From Paenibacillus sp. LHD-117 (GTDB lineage: Bacteria; Bacillota; Bacilli; Paenibacillales; Paenibacillaceae), in NCBI RefSeq assembly GCF_030929555.1, contig NZ_JAVFVT010000002.1, positions 1 through 64,000 of the forward strand: a stretch of DNA of 64,000 nt, given 5' to 3'. The position numbers and the translations under genes were made by a program. Within the stretch, counting starts at the first letter, position 1; each line of letters begins with the position of its first letter. Below, in pieces: positions 7,487-14,669 of the stretch. The notes under the pieces were generated by a model. The model worked only from the letters and a program-made list of their open reading frames with translations, searched no databases and was not told the DNA's origin.

Positions 7487-9100
7487 TTAGACCGTATTCA
7501 GACGGCTGCCTTCCAACGTTTCCTTCTGCGGCTCAGGCATCTTGTTCGATGTCCGAAGCGGAATCTCCCTCAGGAAGAACGACAGAAGCATCGCGACGAC
7601 GACAAGCGAGGTGCCTGCCAGGAAGACGACAGTCAAAGATGAGCTGAGCGCATCTCTGAGCGTATCGATCATCTGCGCGATAAGCGGCTGCACGTCGGCC
7701 GGCAGCGTCTGCTGCAGCTGCTCCAGCTTCGGCTGATCGAGCAGCATCTCCGGATTTTGGAAATCGGCCAGTTTTTGGGCCATTTCCGGATCCAGATCTT
7801 CGAAGTGGAAACCCGTACTTGATGCGGCTGCATCCTTCATGTTCCGGACAAGTGCGGATTGCATGATCGTACCCATGACCGCGATGCCGATCGTGCCGCC
7901 AAGATTTCGAAACAGCTGCGACGAGGAAGTTGCAACGCCAAGCTCGGTTGGCTTCACAGCGTTCTGCACGGTTAGCGAGAATACTGGCATGCCTACGCCT
8001 AGACCGATGCCGAACACGATCATCGCGACGACGGCAAGCCAGACGCTGTTCATAAACGCCATGATGAGCATACCCGCGATCATGATTGGGAGGCCGACGA
8101 CTGCGTAACGTTTGTATTTGCCCGTCTTCGTAATTTGTCGTCCGATTAGAGTGCTCATGATCACCATCCCGATCGACATCGGCATGGTGACGTAACCGGA
8201 ATACGTCGGCGAGATCCCTTCGACGCCTTGAACGAAGAACGGCAGGTAGATCAGCGCGCCCATCATGCCGGCATTCATCAAGAAGCCGATCACGTTCGAG
8301 ATCGTCACGATGTCGTTGCGGAAGAGGGACAACGGCAGAACTGGGCTTTTCGCTTTGCGTTCAACTAGAACGAAAAGTACCAGGGACAGAGCAGATGCGC
8401 CGAACAAGCCGAGTATTTGCCAAGAGCCCCAATCGTATTGGCTGCCTGCCCAAGTAAAGCCCAGCAACAAGGTTACGATCGTAATACTGAGGAGCAACGA
8501 GCCGAGATAATCGATTTTCTCCGACGGCTTGCGTTCGACTTTCGGGAACAGGAACAAAATCATAAGGAATGCAATAACGCCAAGCGGCAAGAAAATCCAG
8601 AACAGCCACTTCCACTCCATGTTATCGACGAGCCAGCCCCCAAGGGTAGGCCCGATGACGCTGGAGAAACCGAAGACGGCCATCATGACGCCGGTCCACT
8701 TGCCACGCTCGCGCGGCGAGAACAAGTCTCCTACCGCCGTGAATACGGTCGCCATAATAATGCCCGCTCCCACGCCTTGAATGCCGCGATAAATAATCAA
8801 TTGGAATATATCTTTGGAGAAGCCGGTCATGAATGCGCCGATCATAAAGATGACGATACCGGATAAAATGAATGGTTTCCTGCCGTATATATCGGACAGC
8901 TTGCCGACCAATACGGTCGCGAGCGTCGAAGTCAACATGTAGATCGTAATGACCCAGCTGTAGTATTCCATGCCGCTGAGAACCGCGATTATGCGCGGCA
9001 TCGCCGTACTTACGATCGTTTGGTTGATCGCAGAGAAGAACATGGCCGCGATAATCGCGAACATGATCGTCATTTTTCTTTTGTGTGACAAATGTTCCAT
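7487..9100 (-). CDS. MFS drug transporter, DHA2 (EmrB/QacA) family
   Basis: A 537-residue major facilitator protein of the 14-segment DHA2 type (EmrB/QacA family). Seen features: motif A in GKLSDIYGRKPFI, motif C-like GFSSVIGPTLGGWLVD, the first segment Asn/Gln in INQTIVSTAMPRI, and about 14 hydrophobic segments with a long outer loop near residues 430-490. Such pumps export lipophilic drugs or cations with proton antiport. The ATG at 9100 has GGGAG 9 bases upstream. It lies 42 bases after a MarR-family gene with which it surely forms an operon; the regulator probably controls it. The actual substrate cannot be told from sequence. Confidence 0.9.
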   Translation of the reverse strand: MEHLSHKRKMTIMFAIIAAMFFSAINQTIVSTAMPRIIAVLSGMEYYSWVITIYMLTSTLATVLVGKLSDIYGRKPFILSGIVIFMIGAFMTGFSKDIFQLIIYRGIQGVGAGIIMATVFTAVGDLFSPRERGKWTGVMMAVFGFSSVIGPTLGGWLVDNMEWKWLFWIFLPLGVIAFLMILFLFPKVERKPSEKIDYLGSLLLSITIVTLLLGFTWAGSQYDWGSWQILGLFGASALSLVLFVLVERKAKSPVLPLSLFRNDIVTISNVIGFLMNAGMMGALIYLPFFVQGVEGISPTYSGYVTMPMSIGMVIMSTLIGRQITKTGKYKRYAVVGLPIMIAGMLIMAFMNSVWLAVVAMIVFGIGLGVGMPVFSLTVQNAVKPTELGVATSSSQLFRNLGGTIGIAVMGTIMQSALVRNMKDAAASSTGFHFEDLDPEMAQKLADFQNPEMLLDQPKLEQLQQTLPADVQPLIAQMIDTLRDALSSSLTVVFLAGTSLVVVAMLLSFFLREIPLRTSNKMPEPQKETLEGSRLNTV

Positions 9101-9142
9101 AGCTTGTTTCTCCCTCATTCTGTTCGTAATTTCTCTCTGTGG

Positions 9143-9583
9143 TTAATTCGCGCTAACTGCAGAATGTTGAGCAGCCGCGACGAGCTTCTCCATGATATGA
9201 GTCACGGCTTCGACTTCCGTCCTATTCAAATTTTGCATATATTTCGCGACAATTTCTTTCCTCGATTGATGCGCCCTTGCGAGAATGTCTTCTCCCGCCT
9301 GCGTCAGCTCGACCTGAATGACTCTTCGGTCCGAAGCGTCGTTCACCCGCGTAACATAACCTGATTTCGCCAGCCGATCGATCATGACCGTAACCGCGCT
9401 GGGCTTCACATCGAGCTTATCGGCCAATGCCGTAAGTCTGCATCTTCCGCTCTCCTGGATGTAATGAAGCATGAACATCTGTGTACTGGTCACCTGCGTA
9501 TCCATTTGCTTCATGACTTCCGCCGAAAATAACCGGTTCAAAGCAGTCAGCGAGCGTTGAAATCTGTCCACCTCCGATTCCAT
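9143..9583 (-). CDS. MarR-family transcriptional regulator
   Basis: A 146-residue MarR regulator with winged-helix core: the recognition part CRLTALADKLDVKPSAVTVMIDRLAKSGYV (about residues 48-77), then the wing DASDRRVIQVELTQAGE. N- and C-terminal helices would form the dimer interface. It heads an operon with the DHA2 transporter. Its promoter overlaps a palindrome (9604-9650), which suggests autorepression relieved by a drug-like ligand, the usual pattern for this family. The ligand is unknown. Confidence 0.92.
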   Translation of the reverse strand: MESEVDRFQRSLTALNRLFSAEVMKQMDTQVTSTQMFMLHYIQESGRCRLTALADKLDVKPSAVTVMIDRLAKSGYVTRVNDASDRRVIQVELTQAGEDILARAHQSRKEIVAKYMQNLNRTEVEAVTHIMEKLVAAAQHSAVSAN

Positions 9584-9603
9584 TCGTTCACCCCCGCATA
9601 ATT

Positions 9604-9662
9604 AGTTTACAACTATATATTTAAACTATTGAAATATTAACTTGTAAACTTCTTTTTGTCAA
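9604..9662 (-). promoter_or_regulatory. marR-MFS promoter with palindromic operator
   Basis: On the minus strand TTGACA (9657-9662) and TAATAT (9634-9639) are 17 bases apart. A perfect 9-bp inverted repeat, AGTTTACAA (9604-9612) and TTGTAAACT (9642-9650), brackets the -10 box, with inner TTTAAAC and TTAAC half-sites. The arrangement suits binding of the MarR protein encoded downstream. Confidence 0.7.
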
Positions 9663-9813
9663 CTCCTGTTCCTTTCCAATCGCTGCAAGTTAGGTTGCGC
9701 GGTTTTGTCGATATCTATTTGGAAGGGGCAGTCAAGTTGCGACAAACATTTTAGTGACAATCTGATAGGATGATAGACATGTCGCCCATACATTGCAGAG
9801 GAGAGTTGCGAGA

Positions 9814-10101
9814 ATGAAATTAATCATGAATCAACAATTCACGAACGAGACGATTACCTTCGACGGCTTTACGTTCAAAAATTGCTGCTTTACCAATTGC
9901 ATCATTATGATTACGACGCTGGACTTTCACTTCGAAGGATGTTCCTTCTACGGCTCCACCTTGCATGTCAATCCGGATCTGCCGATCTTCGACGTGTCGC
10001 ATCGCCTATCCCAATCCGATTACGACAACGAGACCCGTTGTTACCGAAACGACTACGCATATCCGAGCACGAAGGTCGCGCTTCCGTCGGCCTCTCATTA
10101 A
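9814..10101 (+). CDS. Small protein with pentapeptide-like segments
   Basis: A 95-residue protein of unknown function. The N-terminal half has spaced F/C residues (TFDGFTFKNCCFTNC, then FHFEGCSFYGS) reminiscent of pentapeptide-repeat coils (A/C-D/N-L/F-x-x), but the repeat is too short and irregular to be sure. The C-terminal half is polar with Tyr and Asp. ATG at 9814 is supported by AGAGGAG about 12 bases upstream. It stands alone between the divergent marR promoter and a terminator at 10115-10170. Confidence 0.6.
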   Translation: MKLIMNQQFTNETITFDGFTFKNCCFTNCIIMITTLDFHFEGCSFYGSTLHVNPDLPIFDVSHRLSQSDYDNETRCYRNDYAYPSTKVALPSASH

Positions 10102-10114
10102 TCGATTGCCAAAT

Positions 10115-10170
10115 AAAAAGAACCTCCGTTCCGGCATCTGAGGCAGATGCGGAAGACGGAGGTTCTTTTT
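10115..10170. terminator. Bidirectional terminator between convergent genes
   Basis: AAAAAGAACCTCCGT pairs with ACGGAGGTTCTTTTT around a 25-base loop containing a second small stem (GCATCTG/CAGATGC). It serves the plus-strand small gene and the minus-strand CD3324-like gene. Confidence 0.9.
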
Positions 10171-10205
10171 GTCCGGACATATGGGTATGGGTGAATGCCA
10201 TCGCA

Positions 10206-10472
10206 TTAACGGGCTTTCACGATGATCTTGCGAATGCTTTCGCTGGACAGATGGTATTTCCGCTCCAGCTCCGCGACGGTCGCGCCGTTCACGTAACATT
10301 GCACGATCTCCTTGTTTCTCTCCGCGAGAAGCTTTCGCGTCCCGCTGACCTCACCCCAGCTCGCGCGTTGATTCGCCGGCTTCGGAATGTAGATCAAGTC
10401 GCCTTGAATATATTTTTGCAGCTCCAATAACAAACTAGGGGGAAGCACGTCTCTTCCATTTTTGTAGTTCAC
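10206..10472 (-). CDS. CD3324-family helix-turn-helix protein
   Basis: A protein of about 88 residues of the type often annotated CD3324 family, related to Mor-like transcription activators. It begins VNYKNGRDVLPPSLLLELQKYIQG, continues with IYIPKP and a central SWGEVSGTRKLLAERNKEIVQCY, and ends in a helix-turn-helix (ATVAELERKYHLSSESIRKII). It is likely a small DNA-binding regulator; the target is unknown. The GTG at 10472 is favoured because GAGGAGG is 9 bases upstream; a TTG two codons earlier is too close. Its start lies within the end of a 47-codon frame (10435-10578), a sign of translational coupling. Confidence 0.75.
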   Translation of the reverse strand: MNYKNGRDVLPPSLLLELQKYIQGDLIYIPKPANQRASWGEVSGTRKLLAERNKEIVQCYVNGATVAELERKYHLSSESIRKIIVKAR

Positions 10473-10578
10473 GTTCAAAGTCCTCCTCGAACTGGTTTAA
10501 GCGATACGGTTGTGTCACGTTAACGGATTTAGGCAGCATAGCAGTCGAAGTTGCGTTCATTACATTCCATGCATTCAT
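10435..10578 (-). CDS. Possible small protein overlapping the CD3324-like gene
   Basis: A 47-codon frame beginning MNAWNVMNATSTAMLPK and ending in the charged EEDFERELQKWKRRASP. The ATG at 10578 has a strong AAAGGGAGG 9 bases upstream and follows a promoter (10642-10670), which supports translation. It overlaps the next gene by about 38 bases in another frame, so it might serve mainly as a leader that carries ribosomes to that gene. I recognise no family. Confidence 0.5.
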   Translation of the reverse strand: MNAWNVMNATSTAMLPKSVNVTQPYRLNQFEEDFERELQKWKRRASP

Positions 10579-10641
10579 TGTTAACATCCTCCCTTTCTTC
10601 AAATTGTGTGGTGCTGATTCCGGAATCGGAACCGCTTTACC

Positions 10642-10670
10642 ATTATAATGAAAAATGTTCAATCGCACAA
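10642..10670 (-). promoter_or_regulatory. Likely sigma-A promoter of the CD3324-like gene pair
   Basis: TTGTGC and TATAAT on the minus strand, 17 bases apart, 64 bases upstream of the first start codon. Confidence 0.6.
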
Positions 10671-10707
10671 TGCGAACAGCTTCCAAAAATTTGGCTTAGA
10701 ATTTAAG

Positions 10708-10727
10708 AAGAGGCCCGCAGGCCTCTT
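10708..10727 (-). terminator. Terminator-like hairpin
   Basis: AAGAGGCC and GGCCTCTT pair perfectly around a 4-base loop, followed on the minus strand by CTTAAATTCT. The U tract is weak, so termination would be partial. It is the downstream boundary of a small transcript starting near 10865. Confidence 0.5.
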
Positions 10728-10749
10728 CCCGATCGATGATGCTCTCCGA

Positions 10750-10782
10750 TTACTCGGAGATCACCTCTACGTTGTGATTCAA
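10750..10782 (-). CDS. Candidate 10-codon leader peptide
   Basis: A TTG at 10782 opens a 10-codon frame (NHNVEVISE after the start) ending at TAA. It has an exceptional Shine-Dalgarno, AAAGGAGATGATCC, with GGAG 9 bases before the start. The frame is also open upstream. The GGAGATGATC of the ribosome binding site can pair with GGTGATCTCC at the end of the frame, so translation may be self-limiting. A promoter (10870-10897) and a hairpin (10708-10727) bound the unit. It may be a small peptide gene or a regulatory RNA; function unknown. Confidence 0.35.
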   Translation of the reverse strand: MNHNVEVISE

Positions 10783-10869
10783 TTGGATCATCTCCTTTCG
10801 CGCGTATTTCGTCGGCCCGACAACTACATTATAATTCCAGCTGGCGAGCCTCGGGTAGCGAAAGAACGG

Positions 10870-10897
10870 TTTATAACAAAACTTTACCAAAACGCAA
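10870..10897 (-). promoter_or_regulatory. Candidate promoter of the small transcript
   Basis: TTGCGT (10892-10897) and TATAAA (10870-10875) on the minus strand with 16 bases between them. It lies downstream of the terminator of the EamA gene, so the small unit behind it has its own promoter. Confidence 0.5.
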
Positions 10898-10937
10898 GGT
10901 GAAACGGCTGTTACCATCCTTTGGCGGTGCGGCGCGC

Positions 10938-10994
10938 AAAAAAAAGACCGTAATCGAAGAGTCGGACGGCATCGCCGGCTTCGGTTACGGTCTT
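10938..10994 (-). terminator. Terminator of the EamA gene
   Basis: AAGACCGTAA pairs with TTACGGTCTT around a loop with an inner GCCGGCGATGCC-type stem, followed on the minus strand by T8. Confidence 0.9.
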
Positions 10995-11006
10995 GGATCA
11001 TTTGGT

Positions 11007-11984
11007 TTAGGCTTGCGCCGCAGTTCCTCCTCGGGAATTCGATCGGAGCCGCTTCAGCCATTCCGGGAAAGCGACGCCTGCCAAGACCACTGCAACGCCC
11101 AGCCACTGCAGGAAGCTTACCTCTTCATGCAGCACAAGAGAAGATAGGAAGACGGCAACGGGAAGCTCCGCCGCACCGAGTATGCCGGCCATGCCTTCCC
11201 CGATATGCGGGACGCCGTACGCGAACAGGAGCGGCGGGATGAACGCGCCGAATGCGCCCAGCAGCAGCCCGAACAACAACAGCTCGCTGAACAGCTCGCC
11301 GTTCCATAAAAATTGCGGCGGGAACAGGACGAAAACAAACACCATGGCGCCGAACATCATCCATTTGCTTCGCACAGCCGGTTCCGCGTCCGGCACAGCT
11401 TTGCCGCTGAACAACATAAACAGCGAATAGCTCACGGCTGCCAACAACCCCAGCGCTACTCCCCACAGATGGAAACCGCCTGCGCCTTGCTCCATCACTC
11501 CGGCGGCAAGAATCGTGCCGCCAAGCAGAATCGCCAGCGTCAAATAGATAGTACCCTCCGGACGTCTGCGAAGCCGGATCGCTTGCATGAGCACGCCGAT
11601 CCACGTGAACTGGAACAGGAGCAGAATCGCGACAGAAGCCGGGATATAACGAAGCGATTCGTAATAAAGCAAACCCGTAATCGCAGTCGGCATTCCCGAA
11701 ACCATGAGCAGCAATTTCTGCTTCCAGCTCATCTTGACGTTACGAACCGAAACGGTGCCTTCCATACTCGGCGTTGCGCTTTGTTGGACCCCAAGGTTGA
11801 CAGCCTTCCGTTTTTTCCGTTTGCCTAGATAAGCCGACAACGCCCACGTCAGCAGGAAGCCGACCATCATCTGGCAGCCGACGACTTCGCCGAGCGTATA
11901 ACCGTGGCCATAAGCAAGCACCACGAAGGTGGACAGGATGCCGTAGCTCGCTGCCCCAAGAAATACCGATACCATGTGTTTCAT
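11007..11984 (-). CDS. EamA/DMT superfamily transporter
   Basis: A 325-residue inner-membrane protein with about ten hydrophobic segments arranged as two five-helix EamA halves (residues about 1-155 and 170-310). The halves are joined by a basic loop, GKRKKRKAVNLG, in the first part. Typical traits are the Pro-rich PTAITGLLYYESLRYIPASVAILL segment and the mirrored GEGMAGILGAAELPVAVFLSSLVLHEEVSFLQWLG in the second half. DMT carriers export amino acids, nucleosides or other metabolites; the substrate cannot be called. It starts at ATG with GAGAGGTAGC upstream. A 270-base leader with its own promoter and an internal terminator-like structure precedes it (see 12078-12140), which suggests attenuation control. 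Confidence 0.88.
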   Translation of the reverse strand: MKHMVSVFLGAASYGILSTFVVLAYGHGYTLGEVVGCQMMVGFLLTWALSAYLGKRKKRKAVNLGVQQSATPSMEGTVSVRNVKMSWKQKLLLMVSGMPTAITGLLYYESLRYIPASVAILLLFQFTWIGVLMQAIRLRRRPEGTIYLTLAILLGGTILAAGVMEQGAGGFHLWGVALGLLAAVSYSLFMLFSGKAVPDAEPAVRSKWMMFGAMVFVFVLFPPQFLWNGELFSELLLFGLLLGAFGAFIPPLLFAYGVPHIGEGMAGILGAAELPVAVFLSSLVLHEEVSFLQWLGVAVVLAGVAFPEWLKRLRSNSRGGTAAQA

Positions 11985-12077
11985 AATTGCTACCTCTCTT
12001 CGCTGTTATTTGCGAAGCAGCAATAATGGTTGTCTCGAGCTTCTATCCGCAGGCGCCTCATCAGCTGGCGTCCACGC

Positions 12078-12140
12078 AAAAAAGCTACGGACAACGGGCC
12101 GGCGCGAACTGTCGTTCATCGCCGTACCGCTATTCGTAGC
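12078..12140 (-). terminator. Terminator-like structure inside the EamA leader
   Basis: In the minus-strand RNA an outer GCTACG/CGTAGC pair closes a region holding a strong hairpin (GGCG-AT-GAAC, loop GACA, GTTC-G-CGCC, 12101-12123), then T6 at 12078-12083. It could end pyk transcripts, but it lies within the leader set by the promoter at 12260-12288. Confidence 0.5.
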
Positions 12141-12259
12141 AAGGAAGTTAGGCTTCCCGTAGTGACCCCCGCCCTGTGTCCAATAACCGTTATGCGGAGT
12201 TATACGAATGATATGATCATTGCTGTCTTCGATTCGCCATGACGTTCATGGCCAGTGCT

Positions 12260-12288
12260 ATTGTCGCACCGAATGCGTTGTCTGTCAA
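12260..12288 (-). promoter_or_regulatory. Strong sigma-A promoter upstream of the EamA leader
   Basis: A consensus TTGACA (12283-12288) and GACAAT (12260-12265) on the minus strand, exactly 17 bases apart, immediately after the pyk stop codon. Confidence 0.65.
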
Positions 12289-12295
12289 TAGGTCT

Positions 12296-13714
12296 CTATT
12301 CCATTTGATGAATGCGGATCAGATTCGTTGCGCCCGCCCGACCGCTCGGTACGCCGGCGGAGATGACGACGTAATCGCCGGATTGCAGCAGCTGCGTACG
12401 GTTGGCATTACGAATCGACGATTTGAACATCTCATCTGTCGATGGCGTGGACTCGCCCTTGACCGGAATAACGCCGCGAACGAGCGTCAGCCTCTTCAGC
12501 ACGTCGTCATGCGCCGTTATCGCGATAATCGGCGACGCTGGACGATACTTGGATACCATGCGAGCGGTAAACCCGCTTTCGGTCGGCGTCAGGATCGCTT
12601 TGGCGTTCAATTGCAACGACGAGCTGACGACGGCTTGGCTGATCACTTCGGTAATGGAGCCCGTAGGCACCGTCAGTCGGGATTTGAACAGCTCCGCGTA
12701 ATCGATCGTCGATTCTGCGCGTTCGGCGATCATGGCCATCATCCGGACCGATTCCAGCGGATATTTCCCGGCAGCCGTTTCCCCGGACAACATGATCGCG
12801 TCGGCGCCCTGCAAGACGGCATTCGCAACGTCGCTTACCTCCGCGCGGGTCGGCCTTGGATTCACCTGCATCGAATCCAGCATTTGCGTCGCAACGATGA
12901 CGGGTTTGCCTGCCGCGTTGCATTTCTCGATCATCGTCTTTTGGATCATCGGCACGTCTTCAGCCGGAATTTCGACGCCTAAGTCGCCGCGCGCGACCAT
13001 GATGCCGTCGGAAACTTCGATGATCGCGTCCAGATTATCGACGCCTTCCTCGTTTTCGATTTTCGAAATAATTTGGATATGCGACGCGTTCGCGTCCTCC
13101 AGCAGCTGGCGAACATGAAGCACGTCCTCGGCCTTGCGGACGAACGACATCGCGACCATATCGACGCCTTGCTCGACTCCGAACGCGATATGGCGTACAT
13201 CGCGTTCCGTAACGCCCGGCAGCGTCGTGCGAATGCCGGGAAGGTTAACGCCTTTGCGCGGCTTGAGCGGTCCGCCGTTCATCACGCTGCAGACGATATC
13301 GGTTTCGTTCACTTCTTGCGCGATCAGTTCGATCAAGCCGTCATCGATCAGAATCCGGTCTCCCGGCTTGATGACCTTCGGCATATCCGGGTAATTAACC
13401 GCCACGACTTCGCCGTTGCCCGTAATCGGCCTGCTTGTCAATGTCAACGTATCTCCGGTTTTGAGCTCGTAGCTGCCTTCTTCCAGCAGGCCGATCCGAA
13501 TTTCCGGCCCTTTAATGTCCATCATGACGGCAACAACCGAAGATGCTTCGGATGCCGCCTCACGGATCAAATCAATTCGTTTGCTATGGTCTTCAAGCTC
13601 GCCATGCGCCATATTCAATCTCGCGACGCTCATGCCGGCTTTCATCATTTCTTTCAAGATGGATATGGAATTGCTGGACGGTCCCATGGTACATACAATT
13701 TTTGTCTGACTCAT
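12296..13714 (-). CDS. pyk: Pyruvate kinase
   Basis: A 472-residue pyruvate kinase, converting phosphoenolpyruvate and ADP to pyruvate and ATP in the cytoplasm. Visible motifs: TKIVCTMGPSSNS at the N-terminus with the family's ARLNMAHG, the B-domain, KIENEEGVDNLDAIIEVSDG with the active-site Lys and Glu, MVARGDLGVEIP, and MLDSMQVNPRPTRAEVSDVANAVLQGADAIMLSGETAAGKYP. It lacks the extra PEP-utiliser-like C-terminal domain found in many Bacillus enzymes (about 585 residues), so it is probably a second, shorter isoenzyme. ATG at 13714 is chosen for GGAGGG 9 bases upstream. No phosphofructokinase gene is adjacent. Confidence 0.95.
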   Translation of the reverse strand: MSQTKIVCTMGPSSNSISILKEMMKAGMSVARLNMAHGELEDHSKRIDLIREAASEASSVVAVMMDIKGPEIRIGLLEEGSYELKTGDTLTLTSRPITGNGEVVAVNYPDMPKVIKPGDRILIDDGLIELIAQEVNETDIVCSVMNGGPLKPRKGVNLPGIRTTLPGVTERDVRHIAFGVEQGVDMVAMSFVRKAEDVLHVRQLLEDANASHIQIISKIENEEGVDNLDAIIEVSDGIMVARGDLGVEIPAEDVPMIQKTMIEKCNAAGKPVIVATQMLDSMQVNPRPTRAEVSDVANAVLQGADAIMLSGETAAGKYPLESVRMMAMIAERAESTIDYAELFKSRLTVPTGSITEVISQAVVSSSLQLNAKAILTPTESGFTARMVSKYRPASPIIAITAHDDVLKRLTLVRGVIPVKGESTPSTDEMFKSSIRNANRTQLLQSGDYVVISAGVPSGRAGATNLIRIHQME

Positions 13715-13820
13715 CTTCTTCATCCCTCCGTAATCAACTTCACTTATTGTAGTGGATGCAGCGGACAACGTACATGAAATATAGTATGATCGTTGAAGTA
13801 TAGTACGGCGAGGTGACAGA

Positions 13821-14603
13821 GTGGTAAGAATAACCGATTATATACAGGATCGTGGTCTTAACTGGTACGTCGAAAATGACGGCACGAGCGAATGCGCCCG
13901 GCTAATCGTAATCACATATGGTAAATGCCTCTATTGGATCGGCGGCGAGAAGCTGCTTGCGGAACGAGGTGACTTCGTCTACATCCCGCCGCATACTCCT
14001 TTCTATGGCAAATGCGTGCCAACCGTTTTCCACGAGAAGCTCGTTTTTGCGTTTACATGGACGGATGGCGAGGAGAGACTTCCTCTCTTCCCATTATCCC
14101 AGGGCATCAGGTCCAGAGCCGGTTGCTACGAGTTATGCGTCGAACGACTCCGGGCAGCGAGCACCGAATGGGAAGACGGCGTACCTTATGCGCATCTTCG
14201 GATGTCGGCCGCCGTGCTCGAGACAATTGCCTTATGGAGCAGGGAGCTGGATCGCGGCAAGGAAACCGACGTATCGATGCAGCATGCGGAGAAAATGAAA
14301 TCCTATATCCAGACAAACTATCGGGATAAAGTTACGAAAGAAAAGCTTGGCGACTCAATCGGCCGAAGCCCCAATCATGCCGCCTCCCTCTTCCGCCGAG
14401 TAACCGGACAGACGATTAGCGACTATGTGCATGCGGTCCGCATGCGTACGGCCGCTTATATGCTGCGCGAGTCTTTGCTCACGATCGCGGAGATTTCCGA
14501 GTACTTGGGTTATGCCGACGTCTCTTATTTTCAGCGCGTATTCAAGCGCACCTACGGCTGTCCGCCATCGGGATATTTATCCGAACGGCGAGTGCGGGTA
14601 TAA
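13821..14603 (+). CDS. AraC-family transcriptional regulator
   Basis: A 260-residue AraC/XylS regulator. The N-terminal half is a cupin-like sensing domain (ECARLIVITYGKCLYWIGGEKLLAERGDFVYIPPHTP). The C-terminal half has two helix-turn-helix motifs: VTKEKLGDSIGRSPNHAASLFRRVTG and LTIAEISEYLGYADVSYFQRVFKRTYGCPPSGY. A GTG start at 13821 follows GAGGTGA by 6 bases. It is divergent from pyk and directly upstream of the molybdopterin oxidoreductase on the same strand (66-base gap), which may be its target, though the inducer is unknown. Confidence 0.9.
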   Translation: MVRITDYIQDRGLNWYVENDGTSECARLIVITYGKCLYWIGGEKLLAERGDFVYIPPHTPFYGKCVPTVFHEKLVFAFTWTDGEERLPLFPLSQGIRSRAGCYELCVERLRAASTEWEDGVPYAHLRMSAAVLETIALWSRELDRGKETDVSMQHAEKMKSYIQTNYRDKVTKEKLGDSIGRSPNHAASLFRRVTGQTISDYVHAVRMRTAAYMLRESLLTIAEISEYLGYADVSYFQRVFKRTYGCPPSGYLSERRVRV

Positions 14604-14669
14604 TGGATTATGTGCTCTAGCTATTATTCGCTAAACATACTTAGTCAAACCTAATTGGAGTGATCAATC

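Larger units (their letters stand above)
11985..12295 (-). promoter_or_regulatory. Untranslated leader region of the EamA gene
   Basis: A 311-base gap between pyruvate kinase and the EamA gene. No convincing gene was found in it. It holds a promoter at its upstream end (12260-12288) and a multi-stem structure followed by six U residues in the minus-strand transcript (12078-12140), still about 90 bases before the coding start. I could not match it to a T-box or to a riboswitch class I know. Confidence 0.5.

Noticed and set aside
11985..12295. T-box leader for the EamA gene.
   Set aside because: No GGTGGNACCGCG-type T-box sequence and no AGTA/GNTG stem I pattern was found, so only a generic attenuator is claimed.
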